Part shown: piece by piece, positions 48,388 to 57,360 of the stretch
Position numbering within the stretch: the stretch's first letter is position 1
Layout: every line of letters starts with the position of its first letter
NCBI RefSeq assembly: GCF_009017495.1
Contig: NZ_CP044989.1
Location: 310,001-374,000, forward strand
Length of the DNA stretch: 64,000 nt
Source of the DNA: Deinococcus sp. AJ005
Lineage (GTDB): Bacteria; Deinococcota; Deinococci; Deinococcales; Deinococcaceae
Direction of reading: 5' to 3'
Notes under the pieces: generated by a model
Told to the model about the DNA's origin: nothing
What the model saw: only the letters and a program-made list of their open reading frames with translations
Database searches by the model: none
Program-made: the position numbers and the translations under genes

Positions 48388-49725
48388 CTACACCTCGATC
48401 TTCAGCCGGGCAGCCTGATCCGTGATCTCGAACAGTTCGCTGTGGGGCGAGACCGTGATCTGCCCGTAGTTCTCCAGCAGGTCGCGGTAGGCGTGGGCCA
48501 CTGGATTGGGCTTGCGGTCCAGGGTGTACAGACCGTTGGTGTTCACCGTTCCCTTTTTCTCGGCCAGTTGGATGTCCCAGTCGATCTGATCGGTCAGGCT
48601 GTACCAGGTAAAGCCCACCACTGGGGTGCCCTCCTGACGCATCCGCAGGACGTTCATCCACTGTTTCCACAGCCAGATCGGGGCCTGCTCGAGGTCCGCG
48701 ACGTTGGTCTCGGTGTGAAAGACCGGCTTCTTGTAACGCTCGTAGTAGCCTTGGACGATCTGGTACCAGCCAAAGACGTCCTCACCGAAGATCACTTCCC
48801 CGTCGGGCTTGGTGATCTTCTCGTTGTGGCCGTAGTAGTCGCTGCCCATGATCTGATGGCCCGGCGGCTCTCCGGCCATGAACCAGTCGTACTCCTCGCG
48901 GGACAGGCCGTTGTCCATCAGGTACAGCAGAATGTCCGCGTCGGGCGTGACCGCGTAATTCAGGTCCAGCGAGAGAAACCGCAGCCGGTTTTGCAGCGAG
49001 ATTTCCGGGCGGGGTTCCGCGCTGGCGTCGTGCATGTACTCGGCGCTCTCGGCCTGCACGATGATGGCGTCGGAGCGCACGCGGGCAATCGACTGACACG
49101 CCAGAATGTTGGCGGCCACCCCATGCTTGAGGGCGGTGACGAAGCCGCGTTCGGACTTGAGCTGCTCGTTCCACAGGCCGTCCTGCGCGCTGGCTTTGGC
49201 CGTCACGTAAATTTCGTTGACGGGCGTGTAGTGCCGCACCCAGGGGTAGCGCCGCGCCACCGCCTCGGCGTACTCGGCAAAGTGGACCGGCAACTCCGGG
49301 TTCTGGAAATTGCCCAGCCAGTCCGGCACCCCGAAGTGCATCAGATCGAGGATAGGGGTGATCTCCAGCCGTTTCATCTCGGCCATCACCTGATCGGCAA
49401 ATTCCCAGTCGTACTTGCCCGGACCCTGGTGAACGCGGTAATAGGGAAGGCCATACCGCAGGTACTTGAGGCCCAGATCCTTGACCAGATGCAGGTCCTC
49501 TTCCCAGCGCTCGTAGTGGTGGCATTCCTCCAGCTCGTCGCGCCGCACCTTGCCCTGTTCGATGGTGGGGTAGGAACACTCGATACCGGTGGCAAACATG
49601 AAGTTGCTGGCCTGTCCGGTGGGCAGACCCTTGCCGCTGCTGCCCCGCGCGCCGCCAAACTCGTCACCGAGATAATTGCCGTCGCCCAGCTCTTTTTTGA
49701 TGATGTCCAGAAAACCCTTGCTCAT
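48388..49725 (-). CDS. GH1-like beta-glycosidase
   Basis: A 445-residue clan GH-A enzyme. The acid/base Glu is in HYTPVNEIYVT and the nucleophile Glu in PVFHTETNVAD; GFTWYSLTDQIDWD is the C-terminal substrate-site region. No signal peptide is present, so it works in the cytoplasm. The ATG at 49725 follows GAGGTG at normal spacing; an in-frame GTG three codons earlier is less likely. It resembles the N-terminal half of the neighbouring fusion protein (LDLMHFGVPDWLG against WDLLHYGFPDFVD), so the two probably arose by duplication. Confidence 0.85.
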   Translation of the reverse strand: MSKGFLDIIKKELGDGNYLGDEFGGARGSSGKGLPTGQASNFMFATGIECSYPTIEQGKVRRDELEECHHYERWEEDLHLVKDLGLKYLRYGLPYYRVHQGPGKYDWEFADQVMAEMKRLEITPILDLMHFGVPDWLGNFQNPELPVHFAEYAEAVARRYPWVRHYTPVNEIYVTAKASAQDGLWNEQLKSERGFVTALKHGVAANILACQSIARVRSDAIIVQAESAEYMHDASAEPRPEISLQNRLRFLSLDLNYAVTPDADILLYLMDNGLSREEYDWFMAGEPPGHQIMGSDYYGHNEKITKPDGEVIFGEDVFGWYQIVQGYYERYKKPVFHTETNVADLEQAPIWLWKQWMNVLRMRQEGTPVVGFTWYSLTDQIDWDIQLAEKKGTVNTNGLYTLDRKPNPVAHAYRDLLENYGQITVSPHSELFEITDQAARLKIEV

Positions 49726-49735
49726 AGCGAACACC

Positions 49736-50605
49736 TCATGAAGACAGCTTCCCGCCGGTCACATGCAGCAGTGAACCGGTCACGAAAGAGCTGTCCTGGC
49801 AGGCCAGATACACGTAGGCGGGGGCCAGTTCCTCGGGCTGTCCGGGACGGCCCAGTGCCACCTCGTGACCGAACTTCTGAACCTCTTCCAGCGGCATGGT
49901 GCCGGGGATATTCGGGGTCCAGACCGGACCGGGCAGCACCGCGTTGATGCGGACACCGTTGTCCAGCTCACCGAATTGCAGCGCCAGCGACTTGGTCAGC
50001 GCGTGGATGCCAGCCTTGGAAGCGGTGTAGTCCACCAGGATGGGATTGCCTGTCTCACCGACAATTGAGCCGGAGTTGACGATGGCGTCGCCCTCCTTGA
50101 GGTGCGGCAGCGCGGCCTGGATCATGAATACATAGCCGAACAGGTTGGTTTCCAGCGTGCGCCGGAGTTGTTCCTCGCTGATGTCCAGGATGCTGCTTTG
50201 CGCCGCCTGATACGCGGCGTTGTTCACCAGCACGTTCAGGCCGCCGTATCTATCCACAGTTTGCTGCACGGCGTCCAGGCACGCGGCCTTACCCCGCACG
50301 TCGGCCTTGATCACCAGGCACTGGCCGCCGCGCTCCTCCACCATCTGCTTGGTGGTCTGTGCGTCGCCATCGTTCTCGTTGTAGACGATGGCGACCAGCG
50401 CGCCTTCAAGCGCGAAGGCCAGGGCCACAGCGCGGCCAATGCCGGAATCTGCGCCAGTAATCAGGGCAATCTTGCCCTTCAGTTTGTCGGCGGCCCTGTA
50501 CTCTTTCAGCTCGGTCTGCGGCTGAATGTCCATCTCGGACTGCTTGGCGGGATAGGGCAGAAGCTGGGCGTTTTTGAAATCTTCGGATTTGGGTCTGTCG
50601 GGCAC
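49736..50605 (-). CDS. SDR oxidoreductase (general-stress-protein-39 type)
   Basis: A 289-residue SDR with an N-terminal extension of about 40 residues (QTELKEYRAADKLKGKIALI) typical of the YhdF/YghA/GSP39 group. The cofactor motif is TGADSGIG, NNAAYQ follows, the catalytic Ser is in VNSGSIVGETG, and Tyr-Lys is in YTASKAG. It ends with VTGGKLSS. Members are linked to stress and reduce unknown carbonyls. It starts the minus-strand run leading to the GH1 gene, 11 bases upstream of it. Confidence 0.87.
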   Translation of the reverse strand: MPDRPKSEDFKNAQLLPYPAKQSEMDIQPQTELKEYRAADKLKGKIALITGADSGIGRAVALAFALEGALVAIVYNENDGDAQTTKQMVEERGGQCLVIKADVRGKAACLDAVQQTVDRYGGLNVLVNNAAYQAAQSSILDISEEQLRRTLETNLFGYVFMIQAALPHLKEGDAIVNSGSIVGETGNPILVDYTASKAGIHALTKSLALQFGELDNGVRINAVLPGPVWTPNIPGTMPLEEVQKFGHEVALGRPGQPEELAPAYVYLACQDSSFVTGSLLHVTGGKLSS

Positions 50606-50938
50606 GGGGCCTCCTTCTGTCGAGTGCCATGCTGTGACAGACGGCGTGGCACTTGTGTCTCATGTGCTACGCGGCGGCGTTGTTTCAAGAAATGCTGAAG
50701 GGAAGCGGAATCATGACCAATTTGGAGAGCCATACCTTCCTCTCACAGCACAGAAACACAGCGTGGATCAGCTCAGATTGATTTCTGAGGGCGATCAGGT
50801 TTCGCGTAGATCCTCAGTCGCAGGGTTTGACATTCCATCGAGGACAACTTTTTCAAGCGTTGGCCCAATGCGCGTCACCTGATGATCCGGCCGTAGCAAT
50901 GCTCTTCGGTTGAGACGAGTTGCGATAAAAAGACCACT
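50606..50938. other. Gap upstream of the SDR gene
   Basis: A 333-base stretch between the SDR start (minus strand) and the aquaporin remnant (plus strand). No gene, repeat or convincing promoter pair was seen; the SDR promoter must lie here. Confidence 0.3.
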
Positions 50939-51211
50939 TTGATGACCGGGTGGAATACACGGCTGCTGCTGGTGATCCTCGCCACAGCCAAGCGTAAGGC
51001 CGAGGTAGGGTCTCAGGTAGAACTGGTCATCGCTGGAACCCTGGGATTGTGCCTGTTCACGGCGGGCAGCGTCTCCACCATCGGGGTTAATCCCACCCGC
51101 ACTTTGGCCACGGGACTCACGTACCTGCTACGCGGTTCGCTGAATCAACAAGAACAGGAAACGGCCAGCAGGCAGCCGGAGGACGGGGCACTGGCGGCTG
51201 AAGACGGTTGA
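50939..51211 (+). pseudogene. Aquaporin/MIP-family C-terminal remnant
   Basis: The plus-strand frame reads LLLVILATAKRKAEVGSQ and then LFTAGSVSTIGVNPTRTLAT followed by GLTYLLRGS. This matches the fifth and sixth helices of aquaporins, where NPTRT stands for the second NPA box (NPAR in active channels). The first two-thirds of the channel, including the first NPA, are missing. Only about 90 residues remain, so it cannot form a pore. Confidence 0.6.
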
Positions 51212-51336
51212 CCCCCTCAAGTTTCTGGCCTCGGAGAACACAACATTCCGCGCCGCACGGCTGGCTTGTCACCGCTGCCCATCACAAAAACTGCCGGAAA
51301 GCATGATGCCCCGGCAGAATCGGTGGAAGATTGGGT

Positions 51337-52047
51337 CTATTTGCCGCGTAAGGGCACCGGCGTGTTGTTGATGTCGGAGCCACTGTTGGGGTCCGTCGGC
51401 GTATTTTGAAGGAAGGCGCGCATCTGCCACTGGTACTTCTCGATGCCCGCCTCTACTTCCTGCAACTGATTGGCGGTGGTGGGATCTGCCTTCTCCACGT
51501 CCCCAATACGCTGGAAGATACGCTGACCCACGGTTTCGTACTGATAGATGAAGAACTGGATCACCTGGGCGTCGTCAATGAAACCGCCCGGAATCTCTGG
51601 CAGACGCGAGCTGGCGACGATGGTGATGGCCCGCCCGTCGCTGGACGCGCCCACCGAGAGCATGCGTTCCGCCGTGTCGTCAGCGTACTTGCTGATGCCC
51701 TCATAGTGGTCCTGAAGCAGCTCATGCAGGGTGTAGAACAGCGTGCCGGACACGTTCCAGTGCGCCTGCTTGGTCTGGAGTTGCAGCGCCTGCAATTCGG
51801 TGAGGGTGTTCTGCAACGCGGCCACGCTCTTTTGCAGGTTGTCGGTGCCGGACGACGGCAGGCGGCTGGGCACGTTATACGGCAGCGGTGAGGCGGTCTT
51901 GGTGCTCTGCGCGCTGGGCTGGCCGGTGTTGGGCTGCGGCATGTTGACGCTGGTGGCCGGAATCTGGCTGGCTGCTGACTGCGCGCCAGCGCCTCCGGCC
52001 AGGGCGGAACCGAACAGCAGGACGGAAAGAAGCAGGGTCTGTTTCAT
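51337..52047 (-). CDS. Secreted Dps-family ferritin
   Basis: A 236-residue Dps protein with a signal peptide (MKQTLLLSVLLFGSALAGGA) and a Ser/Pro/Gln-rich linker of about 45 residues, then the ferritin-like bundle. Ferroxidase residues are in KQAHWNVSG (His) and LLQDHYEGISKYAD (Asp, Glu). It resembles the Dps2 type of Deinococcus, which is exported and stores iron or protects the cell surface from peroxide. The ATG follows TTGGAGAA. It is divergent from a two-component system at 52270, which may control it. Confidence 0.88.
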   Translation of the reverse strand: MKQTLLLSVLLFGSALAGGAGAQSAASQIPATSVNMPQPNTGQPSAQSTKTASPLPYNVPSRLPSSGTDNLQKSVAALQNTLTELQALQLQTKQAHWNVSGTLFYTLHELLQDHYEGISKYADDTAERMLSVGASSDGRAITIVASSRLPEIPGGFIDDAQVIQFFIYQYETVGQRIFQRIGDVEKADPTTANQLQEVEAGIEKYQWQMRAFLQNTPTDPNSGSDINNTPVPLRGK

Positions 52048-52140
52048 GGGGGTTCTCCAAAGAAAGTTGGGGGGTGGATGGGCGGACAGGGGTGAGGTTA
52101 GGCAGCCGATGTTAGACGAATACCAGAAAGGGCCGGGGTT

Positions 52141-52176
52141 AAAGGCGGCGTGAAAAAGCCTTTAAGGGACGCCCTT
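52141..52176. promoter_or_regulatory. Two small hairpins between the secreted dps and the response regulator
   Basis: AAAGGC (52141-52146) pairs with GCCTTT (52158-52163), and AAGGG-ACG-CCCTT (52164-52176) follows immediately, then a T-run. On the plus strand this looks like a small intrinsic terminator or attenuator upstream of the response-regulator gene. Confidence 0.35.
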
Positions 52177-52269
52177 TTTCGATTGTGGTCTGGCACGCTA
52201 GGTTAGGAGGATGATCGCCTTGCACCTGCCGCTTTTCCTGTGCCTGCCCCTCCAGCAGCGGGGCTGAGG

Positions 52270-52929
52270 ATGCGGCTGCTGCTCGTGGAGGACGACGGAC
52301 GCATTGCCCAGCCGACAGCACGCGCCTTGAGGGACGCTGGGCATCAAGTGCAGATCGCGCCGGACGGCGTGCAGGGGCTGACCCTGGCCCGCAGCGGGGA
52401 TTTTGACGCCGCACTGCTGGACGTGTGGCTGCCTGGTCTGGACGGCTTCGAGGTGGCCCGTACCTTGCGCGCCGAGGGCAGCGAGTTGCCGCTGATCTTC
52501 GTAACCGCCCGCAGCGCCCTGCCAGACCGCGTGGAGGGGTTGGATCTGGGCGGCGACGCCTACCTGTCCAAACCCTACGAACTGCCCGAACTGCTGGCCC
52601 TCCTACGGGCGGTGGTGCGGCGTGGCGAGCGGGTCCGCAGCGCGCGGGTGCCGTTTGCGGACGGGGCCGGGCTGCTGGATGCCGGGCGGCGCGAGGTCTG
52701 GTGGCACGGTGAGACGGTGGGCTTCACCGCCCGCGAATACGGCCTCCTGGAAGCGCTGGCACTGGCGCGTGGGCGCTGGTTTACCCGCCAGGAACTGCTC
52801 TCCAAGGTGTGGGGACCGGACTTCAGCGGCGAGGAGCGGGTGGTGGACGTGTATGTCAGTTACCTGCGCCGCAAACTCTCGCCAGAAGCGCTGCTCAGTT
52901 CACGCGGCCTGGGATATCAGCTCCCATGA
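52270..52929 (+). CDS. OmpR-family response regulator
   Basis: A 219-residue response regulator. The receiver domain (residues 1-115) has MRLLLVEDDG, the phosphorylated Asp in ALLDVWLPGLDG, Thr in FVTARSA and Lys in LSKPYELPE. The C-terminal winged helix (FTAREYGLLEALALARGRWF to VVDVYVSYLRRKL) binds DNA. The ATG at 52270 is where family similarity begins. It is followed after 34 bases by its histidine kinase and is divergent from the secreted dps gene. Confidence 0.92.
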   Translation: MRLLLVEDDGRIAQPTARALRDAGHQVQIAPDGVQGLTLARSGDFDAALLDVWLPGLDGFEVARTLRAEGSELPLIFVTARSALPDRVEGLDLGGDAYLSKPYELPELLALLRAVVRRGERVRSARVPFADGAGLLDAGRREVWWHGETVGFTAREYGLLEALALARGRWFTRQELLSKVWGPDFSGEERVVDVYVSYLRRKLSPEALLSSRGLGYQLP

Positions 52930-52963
52930 GATCTCCAGGGCCAAGGCTGGGCCGAAGGGAAGG

Positions 52964-54286
52964 ATGAAGCCAACCGTGACCATCCGCGCCCGCCTGGCGC
53001 TGGGCGTCGCCGCCATCACGGTTCTCGTGGTGCTGGCGGTGGCCGCCGTGCAGTTCCTGGCACTACGCTCGTTTCTGGTGGGAGCCGAGTACGAGCGGCT
53101 GGAAATGCTGCTGCCACGCCTGGAGCAGACGCTGAACACCCTCCCAGCCTCGTCTACAGGACTGCGCGTGTTGGAGACCCTGCCGCGCACCGTGGACGTG
53201 AGGGTCATCCGGGAAGATCAGGTGGTGGCCGTGACCCCCGAGTTTCCGCCGATTGCCCTGACGCTCCCCATTGGCCGCTCACGGCGCGCGGGCCATGACG
53301 TGTTGATCTCCACTTTCAACCTGAACGGCACGCTGGCGACAGCGCAACTGGCCAGCGACGTGCTGGGGGTGGTCAATCCGCTGCGCGCGTACCTGCGAAG
53401 TCTGGCAGTGGCCGTTCCAGTCTCAGCGGCCCTGGCGGCGCTCCTGAGTTTTTTGCTGGCTGGACGCCTCCTCAAACCCCTGGAACGTCTGACGGCGGCG
53501 GCGGCGGCCATAGGCCGGGGCGGCAACCTGCGCGCCACGCTGCCTGGCGCGAACCGGGGTGACGAGGTGGGCCGCCTCGCGGGCGTGCTGCAAACCTCGT
53601 TCGGGCAGGTGGCCGAGACCCGCGAGCGCGAGGAGACCTTTACATACGCCGCCGCCCATGACCTGCGCTCGCCGCTGACCGCCATGAAGACCCGCCTTCA
53701 GGGCGCACTCAGCGGCCCACGTTCAGAGACTGAGCTGCGTGAGGAACTGGGCGAGGTGCTTTCAGACCTGGAGCGTATGCGCCGCCTGAGCGAGCAATTG
53801 CTGCTGCTGGCACGGGGCGAGCGTGATATTCAGCGGCGTCCGCTGGAGCTGGCCCGTCTGGCCGGGGAGGCGGTGGACCGGGCGCGTGAACTGGCCCCAG
53901 ACCTGCCCCTGGAGTTCGGCACGGTGGGCGTGACCTGGATTCTGGGGGACGAGGCGCTGCTCTCGCCCCTGCTGGATAATCTGATCGGCAACAGCCTGCG
54001 CTACGGCGGCGGCGCGGCCATGAAGATGACCGTGACTGGTACGCCGTTCGGGGTGGCCCTGAGCATGGTGGATGGTGGTCCTGGTGTCCCCACTGCAGCG
54101 CTCTCTCATCTGACCACCGCTTTCTATCAGGTGGGCGCGGCCCGCAGCGGTCAGGGCAACGGTCTGGGCCTTGCCATTGCCCAGCGCGTCGCGCAACTCC
54201 ACGGGGCCAGACTTGACCTGGCGCCGGTTGACCCCAGCGGCCTGCGCGTCACGGTGACCTTTCCGCAGACTGCCGAGCGCGATTGA
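52964..54286 (+). CDS. Sensor histidine kinase
   Basis: A 440-residue membrane kinase. Helix 1 is at residues 10-33, a periplasmic domain of about 110 residues follows, then helix 2 (SLAVAVPVSAALAALLSFLL), HAMP, the H-box TYAAAHDLRSPLTAMKT, and the ATPase domain with N-box NLIGNSLRYGGG, VDGGPGVP and GNGLGLAI. GAAGGGAAGG precedes the ATG. It pairs with the regulator upstream. The ligand is unknown. Its TGA stop overlaps the first base of a structured repeat, so the 3' end of the message may carry that element. Confidence 0.9.
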   Translation: MKPTVTIRARLALGVAAITVLVVLAVAAVQFLALRSFLVGAEYERLEMLLPRLEQTLNTLPASSTGLRVLETLPRTVDVRVIREDQVVAVTPEFPPIALTLPIGRSRRAGHDVLISTFNLNGTLATAQLASDVLGVVNPLRAYLRSLAVAVPVSAALAALLSFLLAGRLLKPLERLTAAAAAIGRGGNLRATLPGANRGDEVGRLAGVLQTSFGQVAETREREETFTYAAAHDLRSPLTAMKTRLQGALSGPRSETELREELGEVLSDLERMRRLSEQLLLLARGERDIQRRPLELARLAGEAVDRARELAPDLPLEFGTVGVTWILGDEALLSPLLDNLIGNSLRYGGGAAMKMTVTGTPFGVALSMVDGGPGVPTAALSHLTTAFYQVGAARSGQGNGLGLAIAQRVAQLHGARLDLAPVDPSGLRVTVTFPQTAERD

Positions 54287-54476
54287 TATGGACTCCGATT
54301 GGAAAGTGTTGGAAACACCTGGAAATCTGAACGGGACTCGCAGAGTTGCGCCGCAGAGGAATAGCGTCCTCATGGGCGTCTGTTCACGACGAGAGTGAGC
54401 AGGAGAAAAACGGGTTCCGGGCGTGCGGCAATCGGCGTGGTCCCGATTTCTGCCGCGTTACAGACGGAGTCCGCAT
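54286..54476. repeat. Dispersed structured repeat, copy B
   Basis: It begins ATATGGACTCCGATTGGAAA and ends ACAGACGGAGTCCGCAT. Hairpin 1 is GTGTT-GGA-AACAC. Hairpin 2 pairs GCGGCA and ATCGG with CCGAT and TGCCGC around a seven-base loop, with a small bulge. The conserved middle block reads GCAGGAGAAAAACGGGTTCC. About 55 extra bases between hairpin 1 and the middle block make this copy longer than the others. Confidence 0.8.
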
Positions 54477-54488
54477 GACATCAATAAA

Positions 54489-54517
54489 AACCCCCTCTTC
54501 ATGACGAAGAGGGGGTT
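54489..54517 (-). terminator. Intrinsic terminator of the catalase gene
   Basis: AACCCCCTCTTC pairs with GAAGAGGGGGTT around a five-base loop (ATGAC). Read on the minus strand it is followed by TTTTTATTG, a good intrinsic terminator 36 bases after the catalase stop. Read on the plus strand it lacks a T-run. Confidence 0.85.
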
Positions 54518-54553
54518 GCACAGCGGTGATGCGCGTTGGTCAGTCGTCAGCGT

Positions 54554-56179
54554 TTAGTCGTCTGCGCCTACGGCCTGCTGGGTCTGTGCCGTCATCAGGC
54601 CGCCTGCCGCGTGGGTATGGTCCTCTTTGAGGATCGTCTCAATCTCTGGCTTTGCCTTCATCTCTGGCTTCTCCAGACTGGCGCGCACACCTGCGCCCAG
54701 GCGCGCGTCTACCTTGTCCAGTTGGGTGAGGTAACGCTGCTGAATGAAGTCAGGAGCGGCTCCCAGATGCCGGGCGAAGTTGTCGTGCATCCTGCTTTGC
54801 TCTTCCGCCCGCATCAGGCGGTACAGCGCGCCGGGCTGGGCAAAGTAATCCTCGTCAGTCTCGGGCCAGCCATACCGGTCCGCGCGACTGCCTACGGTCA
54901 TGGGCGGCTCGGCAGCTTCCTCACCGTACTGCACTGGTCCACCGAAAGAATTGGGTTCGTACACTGGCATTCCGCCGAAGTTGCCGTCAGAGCGCAGTTG
55001 CCCGTCCCGGTGGTAGGTCTGTACTGGCGAGACGGCCTGATTTACCGGCAGCGCGGCGTAATTGGCCCCGATGCGGTAACGGTGCGCGTCGGCATAGCTC
55101 ATCAGGCGGGCTTGCAGCATCTTGTCGGGACTGAACCCGAAACCGCGCGGCGAGTTGCTGGGTTCAAAGGCCGCCTGTTCAATCTGTGCGAAGTAGTTGT
55201 CCGGGTTCTCGTTCAATTCGAACTCGCCCACTTCCATCAGGGGGTAATCCGCGTGGGGCCACGTCTTGGTCAGGTCAAAGGGATCGAGATGATACGTCTC
55301 GGCGTCGGCCTCCGGCATCACCTGAAGGCTGACCTTCCACTTCGGATACTCGCCGCGCTCAATGGCCTCGAACAGGTCCTGAAAGTAGAAGTCGGGGTTC
55401 TTGCCGGCAATCTCCATCGCCTCTGGTTCGGCGAGGTTCTGGATGCCCTGCTGGGTGTGGAAGTGCCACTTGACGTACACGCGCACGCCCTGATCGTTCC
55501 ACAGGCTATAGGTGTGGCTGGAGTACCCATTCATGTGGCGGTGGCTGCGTGGAATGCCCCGGTCCCCGAAGATGTAGACCACCTGATGCATGGATTCGGG
55601 GCGTAGGCTCCAGAAGTCGAACATCATGGTCTCGCTGCGGCGGTGCGTGACCGGGTGGCGCTTCTGGCTGTGGATGAAATCCGAGAACTTGAGGCCATCC
55701 CGCACGAAAAACACGGGCGTGTTGTTGCCCACCATGTCCCAGTTGCCATCCTCGGTATAAAACTTCAGCGAGAAACCGCGTGGATCGCGCACGGTATCGG
55801 CGAAACCGCTCTCTCCAGCCACCTGCGAGAAGCGGGCCAACATGCGGCACTCGGTCCCCTCCTTCTGAAACAGTTTTGCCACCGTCAGTTCGGGGATGGC
55901 GCGGGTCACCCGGAAGGTGCCGAATGCGCCGGTCCCCTTGGCATGGACCACGCGTTCAGGGACGCGCTCGCGGTTGAACAGGGCCATGCGCTCCAGCAGG
56001 TGATGGTCCTGAAGCAGCACTGGGCCGTCCTTGCCTGCCGTCAGGGAATTCTGGTTGTCGGCCACCGGATTGCCCGCCGCGTTGGTCAGTCGGGTCTGGC
56101 TCTGTTTGGGGGCTTGCATGTCGGTGGGTTCGCTGGGTTTGTAGACCGTACTGTTGCTGGCCTTACTGTCGTCACTCAT
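54554..56179 (-). CDS. Monofunctional haem catalase
   Basis: A 541-residue clade-type haem catalase that breaks down H2O2. The catalytic His is in RVVHAKGTGAFGTF, the Asn in GNNTPVFFVRDG, and the haem-ligating Tyr in RLMSYADAHRYRIG. The length is in the range of small-to-medium subunit catalases with a short N-terminal arm. The ATG follows AGGAGTCTTCCT. It ends at the terminator at 54489. The dps gene upstream (56250) is on the same strand 70 bases away, which suggests joint peroxide defence. Confidence 0.93.
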   Translation of the reverse strand: MSDDSKASNSTVYKPSEPTDMQAPKQSQTRLTNAAGNPVADNQNSLTAGKDGPVLLQDHHLLERMALFNRERVPERVVHAKGTGAFGTFRVTRAIPELTVAKLFQKEGTECRMLARFSQVAGESGFADTVRDPRGFSLKFYTEDGNWDMVGNNTPVFFVRDGLKFSDFIHSQKRHPVTHRRSETMMFDFWSLRPESMHQVVYIFGDRGIPRSHRHMNGYSSHTYSLWNDQGVRVYVKWHFHTQQGIQNLAEPEAMEIAGKNPDFYFQDLFEAIERGEYPKWKVSLQVMPEADAETYHLDPFDLTKTWPHADYPLMEVGEFELNENPDNYFAQIEQAAFEPSNSPRGFGFSPDKMLQARLMSYADAHRYRIGANYAALPVNQAVSPVQTYHRDGQLRSDGNFGGMPVYEPNSFGGPVQYGEEAAEPPMTVGSRADRYGWPETDEDYFAQPGALYRLMRAEEQSRMHDNFARHLGAAPDFIQQRYLTQLDKVDARLGAGVRASLEKPEMKAKPEIETILKEDHTHAAGGLMTAQTQQAVGADD

Positions 56180-56249
56180 AGGAAGACTCCTGTGGTGCTG
56201 CCGGGGCAGCCGACGCCTGGGAAAGGGCGGAAGAGGCGAGAGTCCGAAA

Positions 56250-56789
56250 TTACTTGGTGTTTTCGCCGCCCTGCGCGGCTTCGAACAGGAACCAGATGCG
56301 CCGCTCGGTCTCGTCGATCAGCACTTCGAGCAGGCTGGAAGTGGCGTAGTCGCGGGCGTCGTCGCAGGTTTCATGGGCGGCGCGCATACTGGCCGCAATG
56401 CTCTGGTTGTCGGCCATCAGCTCGCGCAGCATGTCCAGTGGGGTCACGAAATCGGCGTTGTTGTCCTGCACCGTCTGAAGGCCAGAGATGTGCGAGACCG
56501 AGCGTAGCGTGGTGCCGCCCAGTTTGCGGACGCGCTCGGCCAGTGGATCAGTGCTGCCGAGGAGCTGCTCGGCCTGCTCATCAAACAGCAGGTGGTAGTC
56601 GCGGAAATGGCTGCCGGAGAGATGCCAGTGAAAGTTCTTAGTCTTGAGGTACACGGCGTAGGCGTCGGCGATGATCGGGTTGATGGCCTCAACGATTTTC
56701 TGCACGCCGTCAGCCCTGAGGTCTGTGGGCGTCTTCAGGGCGTCGGGGGCGGGATAGGTGGCGGTCTTGCTGGAGTCGTTCTGGGTCAT
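56250..56789 (-). CDS. dps: Dps-family DNA-binding ferritin (cytoplasmic)
   Basis: A 179-residue Dps protein. Ferroxidase residues are in KNFHWHLSGSHFRDYH (His) and LLFDEQAEQL (Asp, Glu). It lacks a signal peptide and has a 30-residue N-terminal arm (MTQNDSSKTATYPAPDALKT). It stores iron and uses H2O2 as oxidant. The ATG at 56789 follows AAGGAGATTTCC. It precedes the catalase gene on the same strand, so the two are probably co-regulated. Confidence 0.9.
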   Translation of the reverse strand: MTQNDSSKTATYPAPDALKTPTDLRADGVQKIVEAINPIIADAYAVYLKTKNFHWHLSGSHFRDYHLLFDEQAEQLLGSTDPLAERVRKLGGTTLRSVSHISGLQTVQDNNADFVTPLDMLRELMADNQSIAASMRAAHETCDDARDYATSSLLEVLIDETERRIWFLFEAAQGGENTK

Positions 56790-56929
56790 GGAAATCTCCT
56801 TGAGATGGATGCATAGTCTGCGGTCTGCCAGAGACGGCGCGGGCGATTGGCCTCGACGCTGATGTTCGGCCTGGACAATGGGCGGAGAAATACGAAAAGG
56901 GTGCAACAGACTTCATTGAGCATGGATGA

Positions 56930-56958
56930 AGCTCACCAGTGGTGACCAGTGGTGAGCT
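56930..56958. repeat. Inverted repeat downstream of the small membrane protein gene
   Basis: AGCTCACCA (56930-56938) and TGGTGAGCT (56950-56958) face each other across 11 bases that contain a further CACCAGTGGTG-type duplication. It lies just past the stop of the gene at 56962 (minus strand) and upstream of dps, so it could be a terminator or an operator of dps. Confidence 0.4.
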
Positions 56959-56961
56959 GGA

Positions 56962-57360
56962 TCAGTTGACGGCGGAGTTGACCGCCTGGATGGTGGGCGC
57001 TGGGCGGCGCAACTGAATAACGCTGAGCACCACGAACGCGACTTCCAGAATCAGCGAGATGATCCCGGCAGGTTCGGCCCAGTTGCCAATGTCACCGCGC
57101 GCATTCGGCAAGCCCACCGTGCGGGTCAGGGTGTAAGCGAGGATGGCCCCGCCCGAAATCAATAGTCCTAGGGTGTAGCCATTTTTCCAGTGCGAACTGA
57201 GCAGCCAAGCTCCCGCCGCCGCGCATCCAGCCACCAGCAGGATATACAGCCAGCCCAGGTAGGCGGTTTCTCCCAGCTTGTCGGGGATATCCCTGAAGTG
57301 AATGAAGCCGATGCCGACCAGCAGTAGCACGCCGATCCAATGGTCCTGAAGATATTTCAT
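56962..57360 (-). CDS. Small four-helix membrane protein
   Basis: A 132-residue protein with four hydrophobic segments (WIGVLLLVGIGFIHF, YLGWLYILLVAGCAAAGAW, GLLISGGAILAYTLT, GIISLILEVAFVVLSV). I do not recognise the family with certainty; the length and helix pattern are those of uncharacterised stress-associated membrane proteins. The ATG at 57360 follows CAAGGAGGGGT, a strong ribosome site. It lies upstream of dps on the same strand but with an inverted repeat between them. Confidence 0.7.
   Translation of the reverse strand: MKYLQDHWIGVLLLVGIGFIHFRDIPDKLGETAYLGWLYILLVAGCAAAGAWLLSSHWKNGYTLGLLISGGAILAYTLTRTVGLPNARGDIGNWAEPAGIISLILEVAFVVLSVIQLRRPAPTIQAVNSAVN

Noticed and set aside
48250..49947. 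565-codon plus-strand frame opposite the GH1 gene
   Set aside because: It spans a gene boundary on the other strand and lacks any domain; GC-rich DNA gives long antisense frames.
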